From Flagellimonas okinawensis (GTDB lineage Bacteria; Bacteroidota; Bacteroidia; Flavobacteriales; Flavobacteriaceae), in NCBI RefSeq assembly GCF_029194005.1, contig NZ_JARFVA010000002.1, positions 558,001 to 622,000 on the forward strand: a stretch of DNA of 64,000 bases. The letters are read 5' to 3'. Position 1 is the first letter of the stretch, and every line of letters starts with the position of its first letter. A program made the translations under genes and the position numbers. Below, in pieces: positions 7,514-16,085 of this stretch. Under the pieces are notes generated by a model. That model saw nothing but the letters and a program-made list of their open reading frames with translations. It had not been told where the DNA came from and did not search any database.

Positions 7514-10327
7514 ATGAATTACGATTTCCGCGAGATTGAGGCCAAATGGCAGAAGTATTGGGCAGAAAATGAAACTTTTAAGGCATCCAACGATTCCGAT
7601 AAACCTAAATTTTATGCATTGTCGATGTTTCCTTACCCATCAGGGGCAGGGTTGCACGTAGGACACCCGCTGGGTTACATTGCCACGGACATCTATTCGC
7701 GTTATAAAAGACATAAAGGATTCAATGTGTTGCACCCCATGGGTTACGATTCCTTCGGATTGCCTGCGGAGCAATATGCGATTCAAACAGGGCAACACCC
7801 GGCCATTACCACAGAAAACAACATCAACCGGTACCGTGAGCAGTTAGATCAACTAGGTTTTTCTTTTGATTGGAGCCGCGAAGTGCGTACATCCAACCCA
7901 CAATATTACAAATGGACACAATGGATTTTTATTCAATTGTTCAATGCATGGTACAATAAGAAATCCGATAAAGCGGAAAACATTTCCAGTTTGATTTCCA
8001 TTTTTGAGAAAGAAGGAAATGCCAATATTGAAGCCGCTTGTGATGATGATACACCAAGTTTTGATGCTGCAACTTGGAATGCGTATTCAGAAAAGGAAAA
8101 ACAAGAGATCCTTTTAAAATATAGATTGACCTATTTAGCGGATACCGAAGTGAACTGGTGTCCTGCCTTGGGAACCGTTTTGGCCAATGATGAAATCGTG
8201 AACGGTGTTTCCGAGCGTGGAGGTCATCCCGTGGTTCGTAAAAAAATGACGCAATGGAGTATGCGTATTACCGCATATGCCCAACGTTTGTTGGACGGAT
8301 TGAACAAAATTGATTGGCCACAGCCATTAAAAGATTCCCAGACCAACTGGATTGGGCGTTCTGTTGGAGCCTCAGTTACTTTTGATGTCATTTCGAACGA
8401 AAGTGAGAAATCTCAAGATACCATTGAGGTTTTCACCACCCGCCCCGATACCATTTTTGGAGTAAGTTTTATGACTTTGGCCCCAGAACACGAGTTGGTG
8501 GCCAAAATCACTACCCCAGAACAAAAGACCGAGGTTGATGCTTACGTGGAAGCTACGGCAAAGCGTTCCGAACGTGACCGTATGGCCGATGTAAAAACCA
8601 TTTCAGGGGTGTTTACGGGAGCTTATGCAGAGCATCCATTCACCAAGGAACCAATTCCTATTTGGATTGGCGATTACGTTTTAGCTAGTTATGGAACGGG
8701 AGCGGTAATGGCCGTGCCCTGTGGCGACCAACGTGATTATGACTTTGCAAAACATTACAATATAGATATCCCAAATATTTTTGAAGGGGTCGATATTTCC
8801 GAAGAAGCATTTGCTGATAAGGAAACTACGGTAATCACCAATTCTGATTTTCTAAATGGACTTTCGTATAAGGATGCGATGAAAAAAATTATTGCTGAGT
8901 TGGAAAAGATGGGACATGGCGAGGGAAAAGTGAATTACCGTTTGCGCGATGCGGTTTTTAGCCGTCAGCGTTATTGGGGAGAACCCTTCCCTGTATATTA
9001 TGTGGATGGTATGCCGCAAATGATCGATTTGGAGCATTTGCCCTTGCAATTACCCGAAGTGGAAAAATATCTCCCTACCGAAACAGGTGAGCCGCCATTG
9101 GGCAATGCCACCGAGTGGGCATGGGACGTAAAACAATGTACAGTGGTCAATAATCAATTAATTGATCATAAAACTGTATTCCCTCTAGAATTAAATACCA
9201 TGCCGGGTTGGGCAGGAAGTTCCCAATACTTTAATAGGTATATGGATCCACGCAACGATGACGCTATTTTTTCTCCCGAAGCCATCAACTATTGGCAAGA
9301 TGTGGACTTATATATTGGAGGTAGCGAACACGCTACGGGACACTTGTTGTATTCCCGTTTTTGGCAGAAGTTTATGTTTGATATGGGGTATGTGCCCAAA
9401 GACGAGTTTGCCCAAAAGTTGATCAACCAAGGGATGATCACCGGGACGAGCGCATTTGTGTATCGAGAGCTGGATTCTAATAAGGTGTATTCAAAAGGTT
9501 TGATTGAAGGTAGGAATGTTGTTCCTATCCATGCCGATGTTTCTTTGGTAAATGCATCGGATGAATTGGATGTGGAGGCTTTCAAACAATGGCAACCGGA
9601 ATATAAGGACGCCGAGTTCATTCTTGAAGATGGGAAATACATTGTAGGCCGAGAAGTGGAAAAAATGTCCAAATCCAAATACAATGTCGTTAACCCTGAT
9701 GCCATTTGTGAGGAGTACGGAGCGGATTCCCTTCGTTTGTATGAAATGTTCCTCGGGCCACTGGAGCAATCCAAGCCTTGGAACACGGCAGGTATTACCG
9801 GTGTACACTCTTTCCTGAAGAAACTTTGGAAGTTGTATTTGACTATTGAGGATAAGGAGCCAACTGCCGATAATCTAAAAACCTTGCACAAGACCATTAA
9901 AAAGGTAGAGGAAGACATCGAGAACTTCTCGTTCAATACTTCGGTCTCCACCTTTATGATCTGTGTCAACGAGTTGACATCACAAAAGTGTACCAGCAAA
10001 GCTGTTTTGGAACCCTTGGCAATTTTGGTGTCGCCCTATGCGCCGCACATTGCCGAAGAGCTTTGGAGTCGTTTGGGCAATACAGCTTCTATTGCTGAAG
10101 CGCCTTTCCCTAAGTTTGAGGAAAAGTACTTGGTGGAGAGCAGTAAGGAGTATCCGATATCGTTTAATGGGAAAATGCGCTTCAAATTGGAGTTGCCCTT
10201 GGATATGAGCAAGGAAGATATCGAGGCTGCAGTTTTGTCTCACGAAAAAACAAAAGAGCAATTACAGGGACGTGACCCAAAAAAGGTAATCGTAGTGCCT
10301 GGAAAGATTGTGAATATCGTTGGATAG
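7514..10327 (+). CDS. leuS: Leucyl-tRNA synthetase
   Basis: 937 residues; charges tRNA-Leu with leucine. The class I HIGH motif is HVGH in PYPSGAGLHVGHPLGY (about 44-59) and the KMSKS loop is EKMSKSKYNVVNPD (about 718-731). The CP1 editing domain lies between them (for example TTRPDTIFGVSFM and YGTGAVMAVP), and an anticodon-binding domain and short C-terminal domain close the protein. An acidic insertion near residues 155-200 is as I recall for Bacteroidota LeuRS. It has its own promoter and a strong terminator downstream. Confidence 0.98.
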   Translation: MNYDFREIEAKWQKYWAENETFKASNDSDKPKFYALSMFPYPSGAGLHVGHPLGYIATDIYSRYKRHKGFNVLHPMGYDSFGLPAEQYAIQTGQHPAITTENNINRYREQLDQLGFSFDWSREVRTSNPQYYKWTQWIFIQLFNAWYNKKSDKAENISSLISIFEKEGNANIEAACDDDTPSFDAATWNAYSEKEKQEILLKYRLTYLADTEVNWCPALGTVLANDEIVNGVSERGGHPVVRKKMTQWSMRITAYAQRLLDGLNKIDWPQPLKDSQTNWIGRSVGASVTFDVISNESEKSQDTIEVFTTRPDTIFGVSFMTLAPEHELVAKITTPEQKTEVDAYVEATAKRSERDRMADVKTISGVFTGAYAEHPFTKEPIPIWIGDYVLASYGTGAVMAVPCGDQRDYDFAKHYNIDIPNIFEGVDISEEAFADKETTVITNSDFLNGLSYKDAMKKIIAELEKMGHGEGKVNYRLRDAVFSRQRYWGEPFPVYYVDGMPQMIDLEHLPLQLPEVEKYLPTETGEPPLGNATEWAWDVKQCTVVNNQLIDHKTVFPLELNTMPGWAGSSQYFNRYMDPRNDDAIFSPEAINYWQDVDLYIGGSEHATGHLLYSRFWQKFMFDMGYVPKDEFAQKLINQGMITGTSAFVYRELDSNKVYSKGLIEGRNVVPIHADVSLVNASDELDVEAFKQWQPEYKDAEFILEDGKYIVGREVEKMSKSKYNVVNPDAICEEYGADSLRLYEMFLGPLEQSKPWNTAGITGVHSFLKKLWKLYLTIEDKEPTADNLKTLHKTIKKVEEDIENFSFNTSVSTFMICVNELTSQKCTSKAVLEPLAILVSPYAPHIAEELWSRLGNTASIAEAPFPKFEEKYLVESSKEYPISFNGKMRFKLELPLDMSKEDIEAAVLSHEKTKEQLQGRDPKKVIVVPGKIVNIVG

Positions 10328-10347
10328 TCTGATTAATCTGTTTTTGC

Positions 10348-10416
10348 TGTCATTCCGAACTCGATTCGGAATCTCATCAGTATTTTATGAGAAGCTGAAA
10401 CTAGATCAGGTTGACG
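10348..10416. repeat. Degenerate intergenic palindromic repeat (REP-like)
   Basis: A perfect inverted repeat ATTCCGAA / TTCGGAAT (10352-10372, 5-base loop) is followed by a second weak palindrome CTGAAACTAGATCAGG ending in TTGACG. The general pattern of two linked palindromes, beginning GTCATTCCGA and ending near TTGACG, resembles dispersed extragenic repeats I recall from flavobacterial genomes. Only one copy is in the window, so dispersal is unproven. Confidence 0.4.
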
Positions 10417-10468
10417 AAAATGTTGCCTTACGATAAAATCAATACGAATTTTACAGAAATACCCTCAA

Positions 10469-10500
10469 AAAAGCATGCCAAACGGCATGCTTTTCGTTTT
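10469..10500 (+). terminator. leuS terminator
   Basis: Perfect 11-bp stem AAAAGCATGCC / GGCATGCTTTT with a 4-base loop, followed by CGTTTT. Confidence 0.75.
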
Positions 10501-10511
10501 AAATGACATTG

Positions 10512-10586
10512 ACCCCTAAAAAAAAGGGGGTGTATCATATAAAAAATTAAAAAATATACTTTAACCCCTTAAAAAAAGGGGCTTAA
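10512..10586. repeat. Two similar CCCC-A-tract-GGGG hairpins before ald
   Basis: ACCCCT-A-run-GGGGGT at 10512-10531 and ACCCCTT-A-run-AAGGGG at 10564-10581 are near copies about 52 bp apart, in the leuS-ald intergenic stretch (10328-10698). That stretch otherwise holds the REP-like repeat and leuS terminator. They could be a binding site or an RNA element for ald; no family is recognised. Confidence 0.4.
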
Positions 10587-10698
10587 ATGTTAAAAAATTG
10601 TTATTTGGTCTTTTTACCCCTGTTTTTTATCGAGTATTTGTGTTTTAATTTGATTTTTTTACTCAACTTTGGCCCCAGAAACCATTAAAAACAACATT

Positions 10699-11799
10699 AT
10701 GACTGTTGGGATACCTAAAGAAATCAAGAACAACGAGAGCCGGGTAGGCATGACGCCAGCCGGGGTATTTGAATTGGTAAAGAACAACCACACCGTATAT
10801 GTGCAATCTGGAGCGGGAGAAGGAAGTGGTTTTTTCAATCAGGATTACCAACAGGCCGGAGCTACTATTTTAGATACTATAGGCCAAGTATATGCCATGA
10901 GCGATATGATCGTAAAGGTAAAAGAGCCCATCGCAGAAGAATATAGTTTAATTCAGGAAGGACAGATTGTGTTTACATACTTCCATTTTGCATCTAGCGA
11001 AGCTTTGACCAAGGCCATGATCAAGAGCAAGGCAATCTGTATAGCTTATGAAACGGTGGAAGATGAGGATGGAACATTGCCTCTGCTTACACCTATGTCC
11101 GAAGTTGCCGGTAGAATGGCCATACAACAAGGTGCCAAGTATTTGGAAAAGCCTGTTAAAGGAAAAGGAGTGCTGTTGGGAGGAGTTCCGGGGGTGTCAC
11201 CAGGACGTGTTTTGGTTCTTGGAGCGGGTACTGTTGGTATTCAGGCTGCTAAAATGGCAGCAGGATTGGGTGCTCAAGTAACCATTTTGGATGTGAACAT
11301 GAAGCGTCTAAGATATGTGAACGACATTATGCCAAGCCATGTAGTCACTGGTTTTTCGAACGAATTCAATATCAGAAAACATATAAAAACAAATGATTTA
11401 ATTATCGGTGGAGTCCTGTTGAAAGGAGCAAAGGCCCCTAACCTGATTACTAGGGACATGCTCAAGGAGATGCATCCAGGAACCGTTATAGTAGATGTAG
11501 CGGTGGATCAAGGCGGATGTGTGGAAACCACCAAACCAACAACCCATGAGGATCCCATCTATATTATAGATGATGTGGTCCATTACTGTGTAGCCAATAT
11601 GCCAGGGGCAGTGCCTTATACTTCTACTGTTGCCTTGACGAATGTAACACTGCCCTATGTGCTAAAATTGGCAAACCTGGGTTGGAGAAGTGCTTGTAAA
11701 ATGGATAAATCCTTGGAAAAAGGGTTGAATGTAGTCGAGGGGGAAATTGTTTACAAGGAAATAGCAGAAACCTTCCACTTGGAACCTGTGTTGGCATAA
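10699..11799 (+). CDS. ald: Alanine dehydrogenase
   Basis: 366 residues; NAD-dependent, reversible conversion of L-alanine to pyruvate and ammonia in the cytoplasm. The ATG at 10699 is used because the product then starts MTVGIPKEIKNNESRVGMTP, the conserved Ald/PNT N-terminus; the longer reading frame would need a TTG. The NAD-binding fold is marked by VLVLGAGTVGIQAAKMAAGLGA (about residues 170-190, quoted in part) and the substrate region by YFHFASSEALT. A 370-bp leader with paired hairpins precedes it. An Lrp/AsnC gene lies 1.9 kb downstream; control by it is possible but not shown. Confidence 0.96.
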   Translation: MTVGIPKEIKNNESRVGMTPAGVFELVKNNHTVYVQSGAGEGSGFFNQDYQQAGATILDTIGQVYAMSDMIVKVKEPIAEEYSLIQEGQIVFTYFHFASSEALTKAMIKSKAICIAYETVEDEDGTLPLLTPMSEVAGRMAIQQGAKYLEKPVKGKGVLLGGVPGVSPGRVLVLGAGTVGIQAAKMAAGLGAQVTILDVNMKRLRYVNDIMPSHVVTGFSNEFNIRKHIKTNDLIIGGVLLKGAKAPNLITRDMLKEMHPGTVIVDVAVDQGGCVETTKPTTHEDPIYIIDDVVHYCVANMPGAVPYTSTVALTNVTLPYVLKLANLGWRSACKMDKSLEKGLNVVEGEIVYKEIAETFHLEPVLA

Positions 11800-11826
11800 A
11801 TCACTAACATTTTGACAGAAATTGAG

Positions 11827-11852
11827 CCCTGCCATTATTTGGCGGGGTTTTT
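11827..11852 (+). terminator. ald terminator
   Basis: CCCTGCCA / TGGCGGGG stem (8 bp with one G-U pair), loop TTATT, followed by a T run (TTTTTGCTTTT). Confidence 0.65.
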
Positions 11853-11896
11853 GCTTTTATGTGGTATATTTATATTCATATAAAAGAGGAACAACT

Positions 11897-12598
11897 ATGA
11901 TGACATATTATATATTGATCGGGGGAATTGCCCTGGTCAGCTGGTTGGTGAGCAATCAATTAAAAAGCAAATTCAAAAAATATTCCAAGGTCCATCTAAG
12001 AAATGGAATGAGCGGTGCAGAGATAGCACAGAAAATGTTGGATGACCATGGGATCAGGGATGTAAAGGTAATTTCCACTCCTGGAATGCTAACAGACCAC
12101 TATAACCCCAAAAACAAAACGGTGAACCTAAGTGAAGGGGTGTATAACCAACGTAATGCATCTGCGGCAGCGGTAGCTGCGCACGAATGCGGACACGCGG
12201 TACAGCATGCACAGGCCTATGAATGGTTGACCATGCGCTCCCAATTGGTTCCGATAGTAAGTGTTACTTCTGGAATGTCTACCTGGGTAGTATTTGGAGG
12301 TATTATGTTAATGGCCGCTACTGGAGTAGCCGGAGGCATTGGGTTCTATATCGCTGTTGCTGGATTGATTATGATGGGCTTTGCGACCTTGTTCAGTTTT
12401 ATTACCCTACCTGTGGAATATGATGCAAGTAAAAGAGCATTGGTATGGCTAAAACAAAAGAACATGGTGACCCAAGAAGAATATTCCGGTGCAGAAGATG
12501 CACTGAAATGGGCCGCAAGGACCTATTTGGTGGCAGCTTTGGGTGCACTGGCATCACTGCTGTATTGGGCACTCCAAGTATTTGGTGGCAGAGATTAA
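11897..12598 (+). CDS. YugP-type neutral zinc metallopeptidase
   Basis: 233 residues from the ATG at 11897, which places a membrane helix right at the N-terminus (TYYILIGGIALVSWLV). HECGHAVQH (about residues 97-105) is the HExxH zinc site, and two or three further helices follow (about 122-170 and 205-228). This is the Zn_peptidase_2 family, membrane-bound, probably facing the cytoplasm; substrates are not known. It is a single-gene unit between two terminators. The longer frame back to 11822 would run through the ald terminator and is rejected. Confidence 0.88.
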   Translation: MMTYYILIGGIALVSWLVSNQLKSKFKKYSKVHLRNGMSGAEIAQKMLDDHGIRDVKVISTPGMLTDHYNPKNKTVNLSEGVYNQRNASAAAVAAHECGHAVQHAQAYEWLTMRSQLVPIVSVTSGMSTWVVFGGIMLMAATGVAGGIGFYIAVAGLIMMGFATLFSFITLPVEYDASKRALVWLKQKNMVTQEEYSGAEDALKWAARTYLVAALGALASLLYWALQVFGGRD

Positions 12599-12621
12599 AA
12601 ATAACATAAAGTACTACAATA

Positions 12622-12647
12622 AAAAAGGGCCCGAAAAGGCCCTTTTT
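12622..12647. terminator. Bidirectional terminator
   Basis: AAAAAGGGCC / GGCCCTTTTT, perfect 10-bp stem with 6-base loop CGAAAA, T runs on both strands; serves the YugP gene (+) and ferritin (-). Confidence 0.8.
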
Positions 12648-12667
12648 ATATATATAAGCTTGATTAT

Positions 12668-13186
12668 TTAATCAATCCAATTGGCAACTTGGTTGTCGAT
12701 CATTTGTAGACCAACGCCTTCTGTGCCGGTAACTTCGATCATATCCAGAATGTCCCTGATTGTATTTTCTTCTTCAACTTGTTCCATTACAAACCAGTCA
12801 AGGAATCTTTCTGTGGCGATATCACCCATTTCACGAGCTTTCTTTACAATATTGTGAATAGATTGTGTCACTTTGACTTCGTGTTCCAAAGTAGATTCGA
12901 ACACATCCACAATAGAAGAATAGTCGTGATTGATATCGGTAACTTCAGGTGAGATCGGATTACCTCCCGTATCTACCAAGAAATTAAAAATTTTCATCAT
13001 GTGCTCACGTTCTTCCTCGGCCTGTTTAAAGAAAAACTTAGCACTGGTAAAAAAGCCGTTTTGCTCGCACCAAGATGCCATGGCTAAATAGGTGGCAGAG
13101 GCATGGGCTTCCATTTTTATTTGTCCGTTGAGCAGGTCCATGGATTCCACTTTAATGCTCATACTTTGTCTTGCAATATCTTTCAT
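12668..13186 (-). CDS. Ferritin (FtnA-like)
   Basis: 172 residues, four-helix ferritin for iron storage. Ferroxidase residues are visible: Glu26 and Tyr33 in KMEAHASATYLAM, Glu59 and His62 in EEEREHMMK, then Glu in LEHEVKV and Gln in VMEQVEEE, matching the non-heme ferritin pattern rather than bacterioferritin. A -7-like TAACTTTA lies 29 bp upstream on the minus strand (13215-13222). Single-gene unit. Confidence 0.95.
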   Translation of the reverse strand: MKDIARQSMSIKVESMDLLNGQIKMEAHASATYLAMASWCEQNGFFTSAKFFFKQAEEEREHMMKIFNFLVDTGGNPISPEVTDINHDYSSIVDVFESTLEHEVKVTQSIHNIVKKAREMGDIATERFLDWFVMEQVEEENTIRDILDMIEVTGTEGVGLQMIDNQVANWID

Positions 13187-13299
13187 GGTATAAATCTCTA
13201 GTGTGATTGTACCATAAAGTTACTGAATTTTCTTGTCTCCTTAAAGGTTTATACAGTATTAAAAAGGTGCTCGAGGGTTGTTTGAACTAACTGTAAAGG

Positions 13300-13617
13300 T
13301 TATACGATAGCAACTGTTTTGGCTGAAATTCCTATTTCCATAAAGCCGTGGTCCACCAATTTTTTAAGGTCTAGAATTTCTAGGGTATTCAGAACGAACA
13401 AGTGTTCTTTGTTGCAGAGCATGAGTACTTCAAATCCATGTGAGTTCAAATCACTGTCAAAATGATTCTCTATTGCTATGCTCATCAATTTATGGCGAAG
13501 GGACAATAGCTGGCATAAAGACATACGAACGGTTTTCTGTCCAAAATCGATATAGAAACAACGCTCGTTGTTAGCTTGGTAAAGGGTGTAATATGTGGAT
13601 TGAAATACTACATTCAT
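13300..13617 (-). CDS. Conserved small protein of unknown function
   Basis: 105 residues, no signal peptide or membrane segment, two cysteines in MSLCQLL and LMLCNKEH. A strand-rich N-terminus (YYTLYQANNERCFYIDFGQKT) and helical middle are a little like the DUF6686 group, but I cannot confirm a family. It lies 39 bp after the AsnC-type gene on the same strand. An exact TACATTTG (-7) ends only 5 bp before the ATG, so the message may be leaderless. Confidence 0.6.
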   Translation of the reverse strand: MNVVFQSTYYTLYQANNERCFYIDFGQKTVRMSLCQLLSLRHKLMSIAIENHFDSDLNSHGFEVLMLCNKEHLFVLNTLEILDLKKLVDHGFMEIGISAKTVAIV

Positions 13618-13622
13618 GGGGT

Positions 13623-13630
13623 CAAATGTA
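13623..13630 (-). promoter_or_regulatory. Putative -7 element (TACATTTG), leaderless context
   Basis: Exact TANNTTTG on the minus strand with a TTG 15 bp further upstream; the start codon of the 105-residue protein falls where transcription would begin. Confidence 0.4.
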
Positions 13631-13656
13631 ATATTTATTTAGATTCAATACAAATA

Positions 13657-14127
13657 TCAAATTTGTATTTGGCGATCAATTTGTTGGTTCAATGAGATAA
13701 ATGTTTCGGTACGGGAAACTCCTTCGATTTGTTGTATTTTTTTATTGAGCACTTGCATTAAATGTTCGTTGTCCCTGCATAAAACTTTAATAAGTATGGA
13801 CCAATTTCCTGTGGTGTAGTGGCATTCCAAAACTTCGGGGATTCGCTCCAATTGTTTTACAGCTCTTGGGTTGGCCATTGCCTTATCCAGATAAATTCCA
13901 ATATAGGCCATAGTGGAATAGCCTAAGACTTTTGGATTGATCACAAATTTGGAACCGGAAATCAACCCGGAACTTTCCAGTTTCCGGAGCCTTTGGTGAA
14001 TTGCCGCTCCAGAAATACCAATATTCCTTGCGATTTCTAGAATGGGCTTTCTGGCATCTTCCATCAGGTACCTTAGAATTTTTTTGTCGATACCATCAAT
14101 CTTAACAGAATTGTTATTGTTTTTCAC
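13657..14127 (-). CDS. Lrp/AsnC-family transcription regulator
   Basis: 156 residues. An N-terminal winged helix-turn-helix (about 12-60, ILEIARNIGISGAAIHQRLRKLESSGLI) is followed by the RAM ligand-binding domain (about 75-150). Such regulators respond to amino acids. The start is GTG at 14127; no ATG precedes the helix-turn-helix. It follows the saccharopine-dehydrogenase-family gene by 48 bp and a -7-like TATCTTTA (14150-14157, minus) precedes it. Amino-acid enzymes on both sides (ald, the dehydrogenase) are plausible targets. Confidence 0.92.
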   Translation of the reverse strand: MKNNNNSVKIDGIDKKILRYLMEDARKPILEIARNIGISGAAIHQRLRKLESSGLISGSKFVINPKVLGYSTMAYIGIYLDKAMANPRAVKQLERIPEVLECHYTTGNWSILIKVLCRDNEHLMQVLNKKIQQIEGVSRTETFISLNQQIDRQIQI

Positions 14128-14175
14128 AACTTCGATTTTGATTTGAAGCTAAAGATATTGAAAATATGAGATAGG

Positions 14176-15549
14176 TTAACTGGCAACCGAATCCGGATTG
14201 TACCCCAAATAAGGAACTTCATACTCCTTAAATTGAATACCGTAGTTTTTTAATTCTTCCAAAATGGGTTTATAAACCTCTTTATTTATGGGGATTTGAA
14301 CACCTGGCGTGGAAATCTTGCCGTTTAGAATTTGCAGGGTAGCCATGGCGACCGGCAATCCTACCGTTTTGGACATTGCAGTGTGGATTCTATTTTCTCC
14401 AATAACCACCATATTGGCATCAATTTGCTTCTTTTCACCATTTAGTTCGTAGCCAAATTTATGGTACATCACGATCATGTCCTTTTCATCCTCTTCCAAT
14501 GTCCAGCTATCTTCCAGAATATATTGAAGTATTTGTGCGGGAGTTGCATTTTTTAGAGGGATCTTTTTGGTGGCATCAAAGAGATTAAGCTCCAAAAGTT
14601 TGCCCCAACGAATATCATCTTGATCAATTTTAAGATAGTGCCTCAGTTTCAGTTCCACTGAATCCGTGGGTGAATAGGGCAGAAATAGATTCACGAACTC
14701 CCGATAGGACATGCCTTCGGAGTTTTCGATGGTATAACTGTCGTCCGTCATTCCAAGGATAACGAACATTTGCCATGCTTTGGAAAAGCCAACTCTTCTC
14801 ATAGTTCCTCTATACAGGGTCAGGGCATTTTCCAAGCCGTAAGCTTGCCTGTATTTTAAAGAATCCCTGTTGGCATATACTTCAAAAGTGCCATAGTTTT
14901 CAACTTCGACAAATTCCGTTCTCCTAAAAAGTTTTTGATATGGAATATACTTGTATGTTCCTTCTTGGATAAACTTTGCAGTGCCCCCTTGACCTGCCAA
15001 TACCACATTTCTTGGGTTCCACGTAAATTTGTAGTTCCACAGGTTGGTATCGCTCTCAGGTGCTACCAATCCACCGGTAAAGGATTCAAAGAGCAACATT
15101 TTACCGCCGGCATCTCTTATCCGATCGATCACTTCCATGGCGCTCATATGATCGATTCCCGGGTCCAAGCCTATTTCGTTCATAAAAACCAGCCCCTTTT
15201 TCTTTACCTGTGGATCCAGTTCTTTCAGCTCATCGCTTATGTAAGAGGCGGTGATAAAATGCTTATCGAACGCAATACAATCCCTGGCCACATTAATGTG
15301 CAAACGTGCTGGGAGCATGGATACAACGATGGAAGCTTCGGAGATAGCTTTTTTTCTATCAGTTTCATTAAAAATATCCAAAGGGAAAACTTTACAATTT
15401 TTGTGATTGGAAAATTTATCGGGAATGTTTTCTGGATGTAGATCTCCAATCTTTAGATGAATTTTCTCCTCATCGGATTTTTTTAAGAAATAGTCTAGAA
15501 GATATGAGGTGGATTTACCTGCTCCAATAACTAAAATAGTGCGGACCAT
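14176..15549 (-). CDS. Saccharopine dehydrogenase family protein
   Basis: 457 residues. N-terminal Rossmann fold begins TILVIGAGKSTSYLLDYFL, and the body follows the Lys9/saccharopine reductase pattern (EIGLDPGIDHMSAM, ESFTGGLVAPES, NLWNYKFTWNPRNVVLAGQ). Members convert saccharopine to glutamate and aminoadipate semialdehyde in lysine catabolism. No lysine-ketoglutarate reductase is in the window, so the pathway is not complete here. The downstream AsnC-type gene may be its regulator. Confidence 0.88.
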   Translation of the reverse strand: MVRTILVIGAGKSTSYLLDYFLKKSDEEKIHLKIGDLHPENIPDKFSNHKNCKVFPLDIFNETDRKKAISEASIVVSMLPARLHINVARDCIAFDKHFITASYISDELKELDPQVKKKGLVFMNEIGLDPGIDHMSAMEVIDRIRDAGGKMLLFESFTGGLVAPESDTNLWNYKFTWNPRNVVLAGQGGTAKFIQEGTYKYIPYQKLFRRTEFVEVENYGTFEVYANRDSLKYRQAYGLENALTLYRGTMRRVGFSKAWQMFVILGMTDDSYTIENSEGMSYREFVNLFLPYSPTDSVELKLRHYLKIDQDDIRWGKLLELNLFDATKKIPLKNATPAQILQYILEDSWTLEEDEKDMIVMYHKFGYELNGEKKQIDANMVVIGENRIHTAMSKTVGLPVAMATLQILNGKISTPGVQIPINKEVYKPILEELKNYGIQFKEYEVPYLGYNPDSVAS

Positions 15550-15628
15550 GTGTTTTGTTTAATTTTGATACAATCGGACACTAAGGTATTAAAATGTTAT
15601 ATCTATAAAAAAATAGCGTGTTAAAGTT

Positions 15629-16021
15629 ATGAACAGAACAATTTTATTGATTGGAACCGTAATAGGAATGTTGGCGATTGTTTTAGGGGCATTCGGGGCA
15701 CATGGTTTGGAAAAATTAGTTGATATGGAGGCAGTGGATACTTTTGAAACTGGAGTCAGATATCAAATGTATCATGCCTTTTTTCTTTTATTTTTAGGAA
15801 TGTGGGGAGGAATGGAAGCAAAGACAAAAAGAACTGTATTTATTCTTGTACTTACAGGTGTAGTTCTGTTTTCGTTTTCTATTTATTTGCTGGCATTGAA
15901 CAGTTTAACTTCTTTCGATTTTAAGATTATTGGATTTTTAACACCTATAGGAGGGGTATTCATGATCTTGGGGTGGATATTTTTGGGATATCACATTTTA
16001 ACCCAAAAAGAGCCCAATTAA
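15629..16021 (+). CDS. DUF423 membrane protein
   Basis: 130 residues with four membrane helices. The N-terminal pattern GMLAIVLGAFGAHGLEKLV and the later YQMYHAFFLLFLG are the DUF423 (YgdD/TMEM256-like) family, whose function is not established. Single gene divergent from the saccharopine-dehydrogenase-family gene. Confidence 0.9.
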   Translation: MNRTILLIGTVIGMLAIVLGAFGAHGLEKLVDMEAVDTFETGVRYQMYHAFFLLFLGMWGGMEAKTKRTVFILVLTGVVLFSFSIYLLALNSLTSFDFKIIGFLTPIGGVFMILGWIFLGYHILTQKEPN

Positions 16022-16055
16022 GCTAGTTTTAAAAGGACAAAAAGTGAATATTTTC

Positions 16056-16063
16056 TAGCTTTG
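16056..16063 (+). promoter_or_regulatory. Putative pckA -7 element (TAGCTTTG)
   Basis: Exact TANNTTTG match 22 bp before the pckA ATG; no good -33. Confidence 0.5.
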
Positions 16064-16085
16064 TACCAACTTTTAAAACAAAACT

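Noticed and set aside
10669..10698. TTG-initiated extension of alanine dehydrogenase
   Set aside because: The conserved N-terminus begins at the ATG 10699, and the extension overlaps the likely promoter region.
11822..11896. N-terminal extension of the YugP-type protease
   Set aside because: It runs through the ald terminator hairpin and T tract; the ATG at 11897 starts directly on the membrane helix.
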